Shown here: one piece after another, positions 12,785-19,915 of the stretch
Layout of the letters: the number at the start of each line of letters is the position of its first letter
Numbering within the stretch: position 1 is the stretch's first letter
From: a virus
IMG/VR virus record: IMGVR_UViG_3300037882_000058
Location: 1 to 20,406 of that record
DNA: 20,406 bases
Strand: one strand, 5' to 3'
Made by a program: the position numbers and the translations under genes
The notes under the pieces: generated by a model
Database searches by the model: none
What the model was told of the DNA's origin: nothing
What the model saw: only the letters and a program-made list of their open reading frames with translations

Positions 12785-15169
12785 GTGGCAGTAGGAGCAG
12801 TAGTCGCCCGGATTATTACCCAATACTCCGACAAGGGAAGCAAAGCAGCAGCCAGGGATATAAATAAACTTGGCAAATCCTTCGACAAATTTGCAGGCAA
12901 AGTAGGCAAAGCGTTCGCCATTGCAGGCGCAGCTGCGGCAGCATATGCGGTCAAGATCGGCGTAGATTCAGTAAGAGCTGCGATTGCAGACGAAAAATCA
13001 CAGACGCTTCTGGCCAATTCCTTACGCAATACAACAGGCGCAACCGACGCAGCGATCGCAGCGACAGAAACCTACATCGACCAGATTCAGAGAACCTTCG
13101 GAGTTGTCGACGATGAACTTCGTCCGGCGCTAGGAAAACTCGCCTCAATAACCGGATCAATTACGGACGCACAAAAACTTCTAGGCCTTGCCCTTGATGT
13201 TTCAGCAGGCGGAAGCGTTGATTTAGGAACGGCAACAAATGCCGTAACAAGAGCGCTGAATGGAAACTACAAAGCCCTGCGCAATATGGGCGTTCCAATT
13301 ACAGACGCAATGGTCAAATCAAAAGACCTCAATGCCGTCCTGGAAATAACAGCTAAGACTTTTGCAGGAGCAGCAGCGGCAAGAGCAAACACATTTGAAT
13401 TCAGAATGACTCGTCTCAACATTGCCCTGGACGAAGCAAAAGAAACATTAGGCACAGCGCTTCTGCCTACCCTGGAAGAATTATTCACTACGCTGACGAC
13501 TAAAGTCATTCCAGCAGTTCAAAAGTTCCTAGAAGAAAACGGCGACAAACTTGTCGCAGCATTCCAAATGGCAATCAAAGCCGTTGTCGGCTTCGGCTTT
13601 GTTATCTTCAAAGTCTTTCAATTCGTAGCAAAGAATAAAAACGTATTCATAACACTTGGTGCAATCTTCGCCGCTACATTTGTGGCAGGCAAAGTGATCG
13701 CTTTCGTCACAGCAATCAGCAAACTGGTGGCAGCATACAAGGCGATCAGAGCAGCAGCCATCGGCGCAGCAGCAGCACAGGCAGCGGCAACCGGCGGTCT
13801 TTCAGTAGCCGCAGCCGCAGCCGGAGTTGCAGCCTTCACACTTACGCTCGGTGGACTTTATGTCGCAGTCAAGGGCGCAAACAGCGCGATGGACGGCCTA
13901 GAGAGCACCGGCGAAGATTTAGAATTCTCATTCGACGGTTTAAATGACAAGACAGCAGGATTCCTAACAAACCTCAAAGGCCTTAACGTCGGTCTCGGCA
14001 AGACGACAGGAAAGACAAAGGCACAAACAGCAGCAGACATAGCAGCTGCGAAGGCAAAGACAGTTCTTGCAGCTCTGGCAAAATTAGGCGTAAAGCCAAC
14101 AACAGAGAAGGATCCGATCCAACTCGAAGCAGCACGCCTGAACCTTCTCAAGCAAAGCAACCTAGAAGAACAGCGCAAACTTGCAGCGATCATGGAAAAC
14201 ATGAGGGCGCAATTATTGGCAAACGAAGCCATTCAGCGATACGTAGATCTGCTCGGAGTCGTTGCCGATCAAACAATTTCACCAGAGGAAGTAATTCTTC
14301 TATCCCTTAAATGGGGCATAAGCCAGGAAGCCGTTGTCGCTTATACGACTGCCGTCTTTGCAGTAAACGATGCAAAACTTTCTACAGAAGAGATCGATCT
14401 GCTTGCAAAGCAATGGGGCGTCACAAAGCAACAAGCAGAGATGTACCTGGACTTCTTCAAAGCGATCAACGACGGAAAACTAGATCAATCCGAAGTGAAC
14501 GCTTTGATGGAAAAATGGAAACTGACCAGCAAAGAAGTAACAGATTACGCCAAGAAGATTTCAGATGGCGTAACCCCATCGGACCTATGGCCAACACCGG
14601 GCAACCAGGCAGCAAAGTCTTGGCGCGATGCGCTCGCAGCTCTTAACGCCTACCTTGCAGCGGTCGGAGCCAAACTTGCACCAACACCACCAACAGCACC
14701 AACACCAGGCGGCGGCGGTGGGGGCGGCGGTGGCGGTGGGGGTGGCGGCCCAGTTATGGGCAAAGCAGCGATCGAAGCATTGACGCCAGCACAGGCAGAG
14801 AAAATTCTTTCAACCATGCCATCTAGCGTTGCAACGACACTAACCCCGGCGCAAATCTCCGGAAACCGCTATGCAGCTCAGGGAGCAGCGCAATATCAGA
14901 AGATGCTCGATGCGATAACGCTCACCGATCCGGTTGCACAAACATCGCTCCAGTCAGGACTTGCAGGCGGCGCATCATTGAGCGCAGCGCTTTCAGGATC
15001 ACGTTATGCAGCTCAGGCAGCAGCCCAATACGGATCAGGAACGACCGTCAATGTGACAGTTCAGGGAAGCGTCACATCCGAAAACGATCTGGTTGCATCC
15101 ATTCGTAACGGATTGCTTCAAGGACAAAATAACGGCCAGGCAATTGTAAAATCAGCGGTGGCAATCTAA
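12785..15169 (+). CDS. Tape measure protein
   Basis: At 794 residues this is the longest gene and lies where tape measure genes lie, just after the chaperone and gp10-like genes. It begins with a basic helical part, an alanine-rich segment at about 42-58, and further hydrophobic stretches near 265-330 and 335-365, which the family may use to open the host membrane during DNA ejection. Residues 498-595 hold three tandem repeats of about 34 residues. A Pro/Thr linker leads into a run of 14 glycines (642-655), then a C-terminal domain with the paired motifs NRYAAQGAAQY and SRYAAQAAAQY and a beta end TTVNVTVQGSV. Its length sets tail length; at about 1.5 angstrom per residue this suggests a tail of about 120 nm. 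The GTG start has AGAAGGG 8 bases upstream. Confidence 0.9.
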   Translation: MAVGAVVARIITQYSDKGSKAAARDINKLGKSFDKFAGKVGKAFAIAGAAAAAYAVKIGVDSVRAAIADEKSQTLLANSLRNTTGATDAAIAATETYIDQIQRTFGVVDDELRPALGKLASITGSITDAQKLLGLALDVSAGGSVDLGTATNAVTRALNGNYKALRNMGVPITDAMVKSKDLNAVLEITAKTFAGAAAARANTFEFRMTRLNIALDEAKETLGTALLPTLEELFTTLTTKVIPAVQKFLEENGDKLVAAFQMAIKAVVGFGFVIFKVFQFVAKNKNVFITLGAIFAATFVAGKVIAFVTAISKLVAAYKAIRAAAIGAAAAQAAATGGLSVAAAAAGVAAFTLTLGGLYVAVKGANSAMDGLESTGEDLEFSFDGLNDKTAGFLTNLKGLNVGLGKTTGKTKAQTAADIAAAKAKTVLAALAKLGVKPTTEKDPIQLEAARLNLLKQSNLEEQRKLAAIMENMRAQLLANEAIQRYVDLLGVVADQTISPEEVILLSLKWGISQEAVVAYTTAVFAVNDAKLSTEEIDLLAKQWGVTKQQAEMYLDFFKAINDGKLDQSEVNALMEKWKLTSKEVTDYAKKISDGVTPSDLWPTPGNQAAKSWRDALAALNAYLAAVGAKLAPTPPTAPTPGGGGGGGGGGGGGGPVMGKAAIEALTPAQAEKILSTMPSSVATTLTPAQISGNRYAAQGAAQYQKMLDAITLTDPVAQTSLQSGLAGGASLSAALSGSRYAAQAAAQYGSGTTVNVTVQGSVTSENDLVASIRNGLLQGQNNGQAIVKSAVAI
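14276..14569 (+). repeat. Three 34-residue tandem repeats in the tape measure
   Basis: Units at residues 498-531, 532-565 and 566-595 share the pattern (I/L)(S/D)xxE(V/I)xxLxxKWxxTxxxxxxY, and the first two end NDxK. The ND-G-K-L-x-x-x-E element is like half an EF-hand or dockerin-like loop but lacks a full set of calcium ligands, so calcium binding is only a possibility. Confidence 0.8.
14708..14749 (+). repeat. Run of 14 glycine codons in the tape measure
   Basis: Fourteen consecutive GGN codons follow a Pro/Thr-rich linker, using GGC, GGT and GGG in mixed order rather than a pure triplet repeat. It probably forms a flexible hinge separating the rod from the C-terminal domain. Confidence 0.9.
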
Positions 15170-16419
15170 TGGCTCTGCCAACGCTCGGCGTTGCGGTTGA
15201 TTTTGCCAACGGCCCGGCCTTTGGCAATCCGCTCATTCTTGGAGACGCATCAACGCCATTAGGCACAGGCATCCTGGCAGATACGCCTTCAGACGTTGTC
15301 GATGTTTCAGACATCACGCTTCGAGCTTCAATTCGCAGAGGACGCAATCGAATCTTGAATAAATTCGAAGCAGGAACCGCAACGATCGTTCTTGAAGATC
15401 AAAATGGCGACTGGGTCCCTTCCAATCCAGCATCTCCCTATTACGGCAAACTTGTACCACTTCGCAAAATTAGAATATGGGCAGATTACAATTCAGTCCG
15501 CTACTATCTTTATTCCGGCTACATTACGAGCTACGACACAAACTTCAGCGTTGGATTGAACGACCTTTCTACCGTCACCCTGCAATGCGTGGACGCCTTC
15601 CGCTTATTTTCTAACGTGGCAATTTCAACCGTTGCAGGCACTTCAGCAGGGCAGACAACAGGGGCGCGGATGGAAAATCTGCTCGACGTTGCATCATTTC
15701 CAAGTTCAATGCGCGTAATTGATACAGGAGACAGCACCGTCCAGGCGGATCCAGGAACCGAGCGCGACTTATTGAACGCACTTCAAACAATAGAAAACAG
15801 CGAGTTCGGTGGCTTTTACATTGATCCAGAAGGCAATGCCACATTCCTCTCACGCAATACCGTGGCACAAAAGGCAGATCAGACAGCAACAGATTTCTCA
15901 GACGGCGGAACCGGAATCTCTTATCAGGCGATCGATTTTGCCTACGACGACACCCTGATCTTTAACGACGTGACCGTCAACCGGGTCGGCGGCACAGCTC
16001 AAACGGTGCAGGACACCAGCAGCATCGAAACCTACTTCATCCATTCAGGAAAGCGCGAAGGCCTGCTGATCCAAACAGATGCCGAGTCTTTAGATCAGGC
16101 AACGATGATTCTGCAATCGCGCAAAGATGCAATCTTCCGAATCGATTCCATCGGGCTGAACCTGACAGACGACGCAGAAACAGCCAGGATCGTGGCAGGC
16201 CTAAGTCTAGACATTTTCGATTTGGTCAACATTACAAAGACCACGCCGGGCAGCACTTCTGTTACCCTTGAGTTATTCGTACAAGGGGTACAACAGGACA
16301 TAACGACCAACACATGGACAACCAGATTGTTCACAGCAGAACCTATAATTCAAGCATTCATTTTGGACTCGACAACTCAAGGAACATTGGATGGCGCAAA
16401 TTCTGTGCTTTCCTACTGA
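15169..16419 (+). CDS. Minor tail protein (tail tip / hub region)
   Basis: The 416-residue protein is of the kind following the tape measure in actinophages. The first part has VVDVSDITLRASIRRGRNRILNKFEAGTATIVLEDQNGDWVPSN at about 43-86, then PLRKIRIWADY and a YLYSGYITSYDTNF strand; the middle has LLNALQTIENSEFGGFYIDPEGNATFLSR (about 201-229), a hub-like feature; the end is beta-rich (STSVTLELFVQGVQQDITTNTWTTRLF). It likely combines roles that other siphoviruses split between distal tail and baseplate hub proteins, since no other such gene is present. The ATG overlaps the tape measure stop. Confidence 0.75.
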   Translation: MALPTLGVAVDFANGPAFGNPLILGDASTPLGTGILADTPSDVVDVSDITLRASIRRGRNRILNKFEAGTATIVLEDQNGDWVPSNPASPYYGKLVPLRKIRIWADYNSVRYYLYSGYITSYDTNFSVGLNDLSTVTLQCVDAFRLFSNVAISTVAGTSAGQTTGARMENLLDVASFPSSMRVIDTGDSTVQADPGTERDLLNALQTIENSEFGGFYIDPEGNATFLSRNTVAQKADQTATDFSDGGTGISYQAIDFAYDDTLIFNDVTVNRVGGTAQTVQDTSSIETYFIHSGKREGLLIQTDAESLDQATMILQSRKDAIFRIDSIGLNLTDDAETARIVAGLSLDIFDLVNITKTTPGSTSVTLELFVQGVQQDITTNTWTTRLFTAEPIIQAFILDSTTQGTLDGANSVLSY

Positions 16420-16432
16420 TTAAGGAGCAACA

Positions 16433-17290
16433 ATGGCAAAGCAGACATTTACTACCGGTCAAGTTCTGACCGCAGCGCAAATGACATCGCTGCAACAAAC
16501 TGCAATGTTAGGCGGAGCTGCAAACGCAAAGACCGCTTCTTATGTTCTCGTTGCAGCTGATGCCGGTGACGGAATCACAATGAACAATGCAGGAGCAACA
16601 ACAATCACAGTCAATACCGGATTGTTTGCTGCCGGCGACATTGTCACAATTATCAACATTGGAACAGGAACCTGCACGATTACAGCAGGAACGGCAACAG
16701 TTACGACTTCAGGATCCCTTGTTCTAGCTCAGAATCAGGGCGGCGTTCTTCGTTTCACAAGTGCAAGCGCTGCGATTTTCTTACAGTTCGCAACACCAGC
16801 CTCTGGAGATATCGAAGGCGTTACAGCCGGCACAGGATTGTCAGGCGGCGGAACATCAGGAACCGTCACACTTTCTATCGCAACTTCACAATCAGATTTG
16901 ATTGTTAAAGGATTCGAAGAAGATGTGAATGTGGTGGCATCGGCTGCGACAGGAACGATCAACTTTGATGTTTCAACTGCATCGGTGTGGTATTACACAT
17001 CAAATGCCAGCGCCAACCACACGCTCAACTTCCGCTATTCAAGCGGAGCAACTCTCAGCTCAGTTCTAGCAGTCGGCGATGCGATCACTCTTGTATGGCT
17101 TAACACCAACGGAGCAACCCCTTACTATCCAAATGTCATTCAGATTGATGGAAGCGCAGTAACTCCAAAGGTTCCAGCAGCGATCAGCGCAGGAAATGCT
17201 TCTGCAATTGATGCCTATGTGTTCACAATCATCAAGACAGCAGCAACACCAACATACACAGTTCTTGAGACACAAACGAAGTTTGTATAA
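16433..17290 (+). CDS. Tail fibre-like protein
   Basis: The 285-residue protein starts MAKQTFTTGQVLTAAQMTSLQQTA, a typical fibre attachment segment, then has alternating small and hydrophobic residues, consistent with beta-structured fibres (for example ITVNTGLFAAGDIVTIINIGTGTCTITAGTATVT). Residues 128-150 carry EGVTAGTGLSGGGTSGTVTLSI, the turn-rich element seen between fibre domains. The C-terminal 130 residues are a separate beta domain that may contact the host surface. TAAGGAGCAACA lies before the ATG, and the same 16 bases precede the gene at 18488. Confidence 0.7.
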   Translation: MAKQTFTTGQVLTAAQMTSLQQTAMLGGAANAKTASYVLVAADAGDGITMNNAGATTITVNTGLFAAGDIVTIINIGTGTCTITAGTATVTTSGSLVLAQNQGGVLRFTSASAAIFLQFATPASGDIEGVTAGTGLSGGGTSGTVTLSIATSQSDLIVKGFEEDVNVVASAATGTINFDVSTASVWYYTSNASANHTLNFRYSSGATLSSVLAVGDAITLVWLNTNGATPYYPNVIQIDGSAVTPKVPAAISAGNASAIDAYVFTIIKTAATPTYTVLETQTKFV

Positions 17291-17299
17291 GGCAAATAA

Positions 17300-18220
17300 A
17301 TGACACCATTAATAACTACATTTGCAAATTCTTCTTCAAAAGGTTTCGTAAGTTCTATTCTTAAACCGATTGTAACTGGCGGTACTCTTTCATCAGATGC
17401 AACTTATTACTATCGCACATTTACTAGCAATGGCACATTGGCAGTTTCAAATTCTAATTTAACCGCTGATTTATTAGTTATTGCCGGCGGCGGCGGAGGT
17501 GGCGGAGGACGTAACCGTACAAGCGTGGTAATTTTTACAAATGCCGCAGGTGGCGGCGGTGCCGGTGGACTTTCTTACTCTGGTAGTCAAACAGTTAGCC
17601 CGGGATCTTACGCTGTTACTATTGGTGCCGGCGGTGCCGGTGCAGCTACTTTTAGCGGATCAGGTGGCACAGGATCAGACTCATCTATAAACACTTTAGC
17701 TAGTGCAAGCGGCGGCGGCGGCACAAACGGCCAAACAACCGGAGCTAGTGGAGGATCGGGCGGCGGCGGCGGCGGATCTTGGGAGCAAACGGGGCCAGTT
17801 ATTACAACTTATGCCGGTGGATCAGGTATATCAGGTCAAGGTAATAACGGTGGCAGCGGATACGCAATAAACTCACAAACTGCAAGCTCGGGCGGCGGCG
17901 GCGGCGGCGCAGCAGGAGCCGGTGCGAATGGTACAAACGGTACAGGCGGTACAGGCGGCGCGGCCTCATCGTCATATTCTGATTGGGCTACGGCTACATC
18001 AACCGGAGTGGGCGGGGCATACGCAGGTGGAGGCCCAGGGGCAGGGTATTCAAATGCAGGAAATTCAGGCGGAGGCGGATCTAATAAGGCTGCTGCCGGA
18101 GATGCAAATACAGGAGCAGGTGGTAGCGGGCCGACTATTGGATCAGGCGGCAGTTCAGGCGGATTTGCTGGCGGTTCAGGAATTGTCATTGTTCGTTATA
18201 CGAAATCGCAGGTGGACTAA
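17300..18220 (+). CDS. Glycine-rich adhesin-like tail protein
   Basis: This 306-residue protein is dominated by glycine, with serine, alanine, asparagine and threonine. It has a short start (about 1-60), then TADLLVIAGGGGGGGG at 55-70, several long glycine runs, GSYAVTIGAGGAG near 100-115, and a closing GGSGIVIVRYTKS. The ends match the glycine-rich fibre domain type found in many aquatic phages, thought to form sheets of polyglycine helices whose loops bind the receptor. The 5' part is clearly A+T-richer than most of the window (about 32-40% G+C by hand at 17341-17460), while the glycine runs are G+C-rich. It probably helps determine host range. The start has only AAGG at 17289-17292; the stop overlaps the next ATG. 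Confidence 0.75.
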   Translation: MTPLITTFANSSSKGFVSSILKPIVTGGTLSSDATYYYRTFTSNGTLAVSNSNLTADLLVIAGGGGGGGGRNRTSVVIFTNAAGGGGAGGLSYSGSQTVSPGSYAVTIGAGGAGAATFSGSGGTGSDSSINTLASASGGGGTNGQTTGASGGSGGGGGGSWEQTGPVITTYAGGSGISGQGNNGGSGYAINSQTASSGGGGGGAAGAGANGTNGTGGTGGAASSSYSDWATATSTGVGGAYAGGGPGAGYSNAGNSGGGGSNKAAAGDANTGAGGSGPTIGSGGSSGGFAGGSGIVIVRYTKSQVD

Positions 18221-18468
18221 TGAGTCATTGGGCAGAAATTGATCAAAACAACATTGTGCTTCGAATTACTGTCGGAGATAACGACGATGAAAATGGTGAT
18301 GAAGGTTATCAATGGCTAATAGAAAATTTGGGTGGAGTTTGGATTCAAACATCTTACAATGCAAATTTTCGTGGCAAATTTGCAGCAATTGGTGATTTCT
18401 ACGATGAACTTAAAGATGAATTTATTTCTCAAGCGGAACTATCCACACCGAACCTGACCGGTGAATAA
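18220..18468 (+). CDS. Small acidic virion-associated protein of a type seen in aquatic phages
   Basis: An 82-residue protein beginning MSHWAEIDQNNIVLRITVGDND, with GGVWIQTSYNANFRGKFAAIGDFYDELKDEFIS. The elements 'A-x-IDxNNIVL', 'WIQTSYN' and 'FAxIGxxYDExxDxFI' are well known to me from small tail-region proteins in cyanophages and other aquatic phages; the function is not established. G+C in the two rows counted is about 36%, far below the flanking genes. It is joined to the adhesin gene by TAATG, and the two may have moved as one cassette. Confidence 0.75.
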   Translation: MSHWAEIDQNNIVLRITVGDNDDENGDEGYQWLIENLGGVWIQTSYNANFRGKFAAIGDFYDELKDEFISQAELSTPNLTGE

Positions 18469-18487
18469 GATTCTATAAGGAGCAACA

Positions 18488-18742
18488 ATGGGAATCAGCA
18501 CCCGGCAAGTCACCGTGACAACATCGCCAACGGCACTCGTTGACGCAACCCAAGAAGCAGAGATGGTCTATCTTCATAGCGCAAGCGGCCAATGCTTTGT
18601 AGGCAATAGCGACGTGACAACAAGCACCGGATACCGCATGGACAACGGCGATAAAATCAGCATTGAAAACAAGGCAAACGGTATCTGGGGAATTACAGCT
18701 TCAGGAACCGTGACCATGATGGTGATGGCAATCGGAAAATGA
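18488..18742 (+). CDS. Small beta-rich structural protein
   Basis: The 84-residue protein starts MGISTRQVTVTTSPTALVDA, then VYLHSASGQCFVGNSDVTTSTGYRMDNGDKISIENKANGIWGITASGTVTMMVM. The order 'VYLH..., VGNSxVTTSTG, I-W-x-ITASGT' matches a family of small phage virion proteins with a jelly-roll-like layout, of uncertain role. The ribosome-binding site is strong (TAAGGAG), and the stop overlaps the holin candidate's ATG as ATGA. Confidence 0.65.
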   Translation: MGISTRQVTVTTSPTALVDATQEAEMVYLHSASGQCFVGNSDVTTSTGYRMDNGDKISIENKANGIWGITASGTVTMMVMAIGK

Positions 18743-18957
18743 CAGCTCAAGATTGGGCAGCGCTGATAGTTTCGATCATTACGATCGCCGGAGCATTTCT
18801 CGCCGTCACCCGGTGGCTTGTTAAGCATTACCTTGCAGAATTAAAGCCAAACGGCGGCAGCTCGATGAACGACCGGATGACTCGGGTCGAAACCAGAGTC
18901 GACGAGATATACAGCCTGCTATTGGAAAACAATAGAACCAAAGGGGGCAGAAAATGA
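18739..18957 (+). CDS. Holin candidate 1: one membrane segment plus coiled coil
   Basis: The 72-residue protein has one hydrophobic segment at about residues 5-27, a basic turn (RWLVKHYL), then a polar helix MNDRMTRVETRVDEIYSLLLENN that is likely a coiled coil, ending in TKGGRK. Small proteins with this layout next to an endolysin are commonly holins or holin-like regulators, which collect in the membrane and open holes for the lysin. The ATGA overlap with the endolysin gene couples the two. Assignment rests on topology and context. Confidence 0.6.
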   Translation: MTAQDWAALIVSIITIAGAFLAVTRWLVKHYLAELKPNGGSSMNDRMTRVETRVDEIYSLLLENNRTKGGRK

Positions 18958-19457
18958 ACCAAAGAGACAAGATGATCCAGATTGCAACAGCAGAGCTCGG
19001 ATACATCGAAGGACCAGCCAATAACCAGACGAAATACCAGAAGGCAAACGTCGCATGGTGCGGCGCCTTCGTTAACTGGGTGGCAAAGCAAGCCGGCGTA
19101 CGAATTCCAAACTGCACCTACACCCCGGCAGGGGCGGTAGCCTTTATGGACAAGAAGAAGTGGCAAGACGCAGCTACGGCAACGCCAGAGCCAGGCGACA
19201 TCGTATTCTTTGACTTTCCAGGAGACGCACTCGACCGGATCAGCCACGTCGGAATCGTGATCAAGGACAACAAAGACGGCACAGTTACCACGATCGAAGG
19301 CAACACAGCACCCGATAAGAAGGGCGATCAACGCAACGGAGGCCAGGTTTGCCGTAAGATCAGGGCCTACCAGAAGAAGAACCGGGGCAAACTCAAGCCA
19401 TCAATGGCCGTAACCATTGTCGGCTTTGGAAAGCCAACCTTTAAGGAGACAGAATGA
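18954..19457 (+). CDS. Endolysin, CHAP-type amidase/endopeptidase
   Basis: The 167-residue protein begins with ATAELGYIEGPANNQTKYQ, then AWCGAFVNWVAKQAG with the likely nucleophile C36, EPGDIVFFDF at 79-88, ISHVGIVI with H98, and IEGNT (E115, N117), the Cys-His-Glu/Asn arrangement of CHAP enzymes that cut peptide bonds or amide links in peptidoglycan. It has no signal peptide, so a holin is needed. The protein is short and shows no separate cell-wall-binding domain; the lysine-rich end (KKNRGKLKPS) may instead help surface binding. ATGA overlaps on both sides place it in a lysis cassette with two membrane proteins. Confidence 0.88.
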   Translation: MNQRDKMIQIATAELGYIEGPANNQTKYQKANVAWCGAFVNWVAKQAGVRIPNCTYTPAGAVAFMDKKKWQDAATATPEPGDIVFFDFPGDALDRISHVGIVIKDNKDGTVTTIEGNTAPDKKGDQRNGGQVCRKIRAYQKKNRGKLKPSMAVTIVGFGKPTFKETE

Positions 19458-19648
19458 ACAAGCCAGCACTTGAAGCGATTATCAAGACGTACCTACGAGC
19501 AGCAGCCGCAGCAGCCGCAGCTCTTTATTTAGCAGATCCAAACCAGCCAGCGAAGAATTACTTGGTAGCCGGCCTAGCAGCGATCGCAGGGCCAGTTCTT
19601 AAGGCGCTCGATGGTAAGGCAACCGAGTTCGGACGCGGAGCAAAGTAA
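19454..19648 (+). CDS. Holin candidate 2: two hydrophobic segments
   Basis: The 64-residue protein has an alanine-rich segment at about 13-27 (RAAAAAAAALYLA), a polar linker DPNQPAKN, a second segment YLVAGLAAIAGPVLKAL at about 36-52, and a charged end with FGRGAK. Two short segments with this 'AGLAAIAGPxLKxLD...FGRG' ending resemble r1t-like phage holins. The ATGA overlap with the endolysin supports a lysis role. Whether this or the protein at 18739 is the main holin, and whether one is an antiholin, cannot be told. Confidence 0.65.
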   Translation: MNKPALEAIIKTYLRAAAAAAAALYLADPNQPAKNYLVAGLAAIAGPVLKALDGKATEFGRGAK

Positions 19649-19651
19649 TTG

Positions 19652-19915
19652 ATGAATCGGGGGGATATTCTTAAAGAAGCAGCACGCCTGACATCAAGCG
19701 ATCGCCAGAACCAATACGGCGACCCATATACAAACCACCAAAGAATTGCAGACCTCTGGACGACATATCTGGAAACACAGATCAAGCCAGAGCAGGTTGC
19801 AATTTGCATGGCGCTGGTAAAAATTGCACGTTTGATGCAGACACAGAGCGATGATTCATTTATAGATCTAGCCGCATACGCAGCGATAGCCGGCGAGATT
19901 GCGAGCAACCGATGA
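19652..19915 (+). CDS. DUF6378-like phage protein
   Basis: The 87-residue protein has RGDILKEAARLTSSDRQNQYGDPYTNHQRIADLWTTYLE, then IKPEQVAICMALVKIARLMQTQSDDSFIDLAAYAAIAGEI. This helical sequence, with the YGDPxxNHxRIADLW and ALxKIxRLxxxxxxDxxxDxAAYxAIAGE blocks, matches what I know of the DUF6378 family, present in many phages; its function is not known. The ATG at 19652 is preferred; a TTG directly before it at 19649 would add one Met. GGGG-type ribosome-binding signals are absent and translation probably follows from the preceding gene's stop at 19646-19648. The stop overlaps the next gene as ATGA. Confidence 0.75.
   Translation: MNRGDILKEAARLTSSDRQNQYGDPYTNHQRIADLWTTYLETQIKPEQVAICMALVKIARLMQTQSDDSFIDLAAYAAIAGEIASNR

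Noticed and set aside
17836-18189. Proline-rich minus-strand open frame
   Set aside because: It is the complement of the glycine-rich adhesin; GGN codons read backwards give NCC, which accounts for the proline and alanine.
17480-18200. Possible repeat array or CRISPR-like pattern
   Set aside because: The repetition is glycine codons in a coding frame with irregular spacing; no constant repeat unit or unique spacers.
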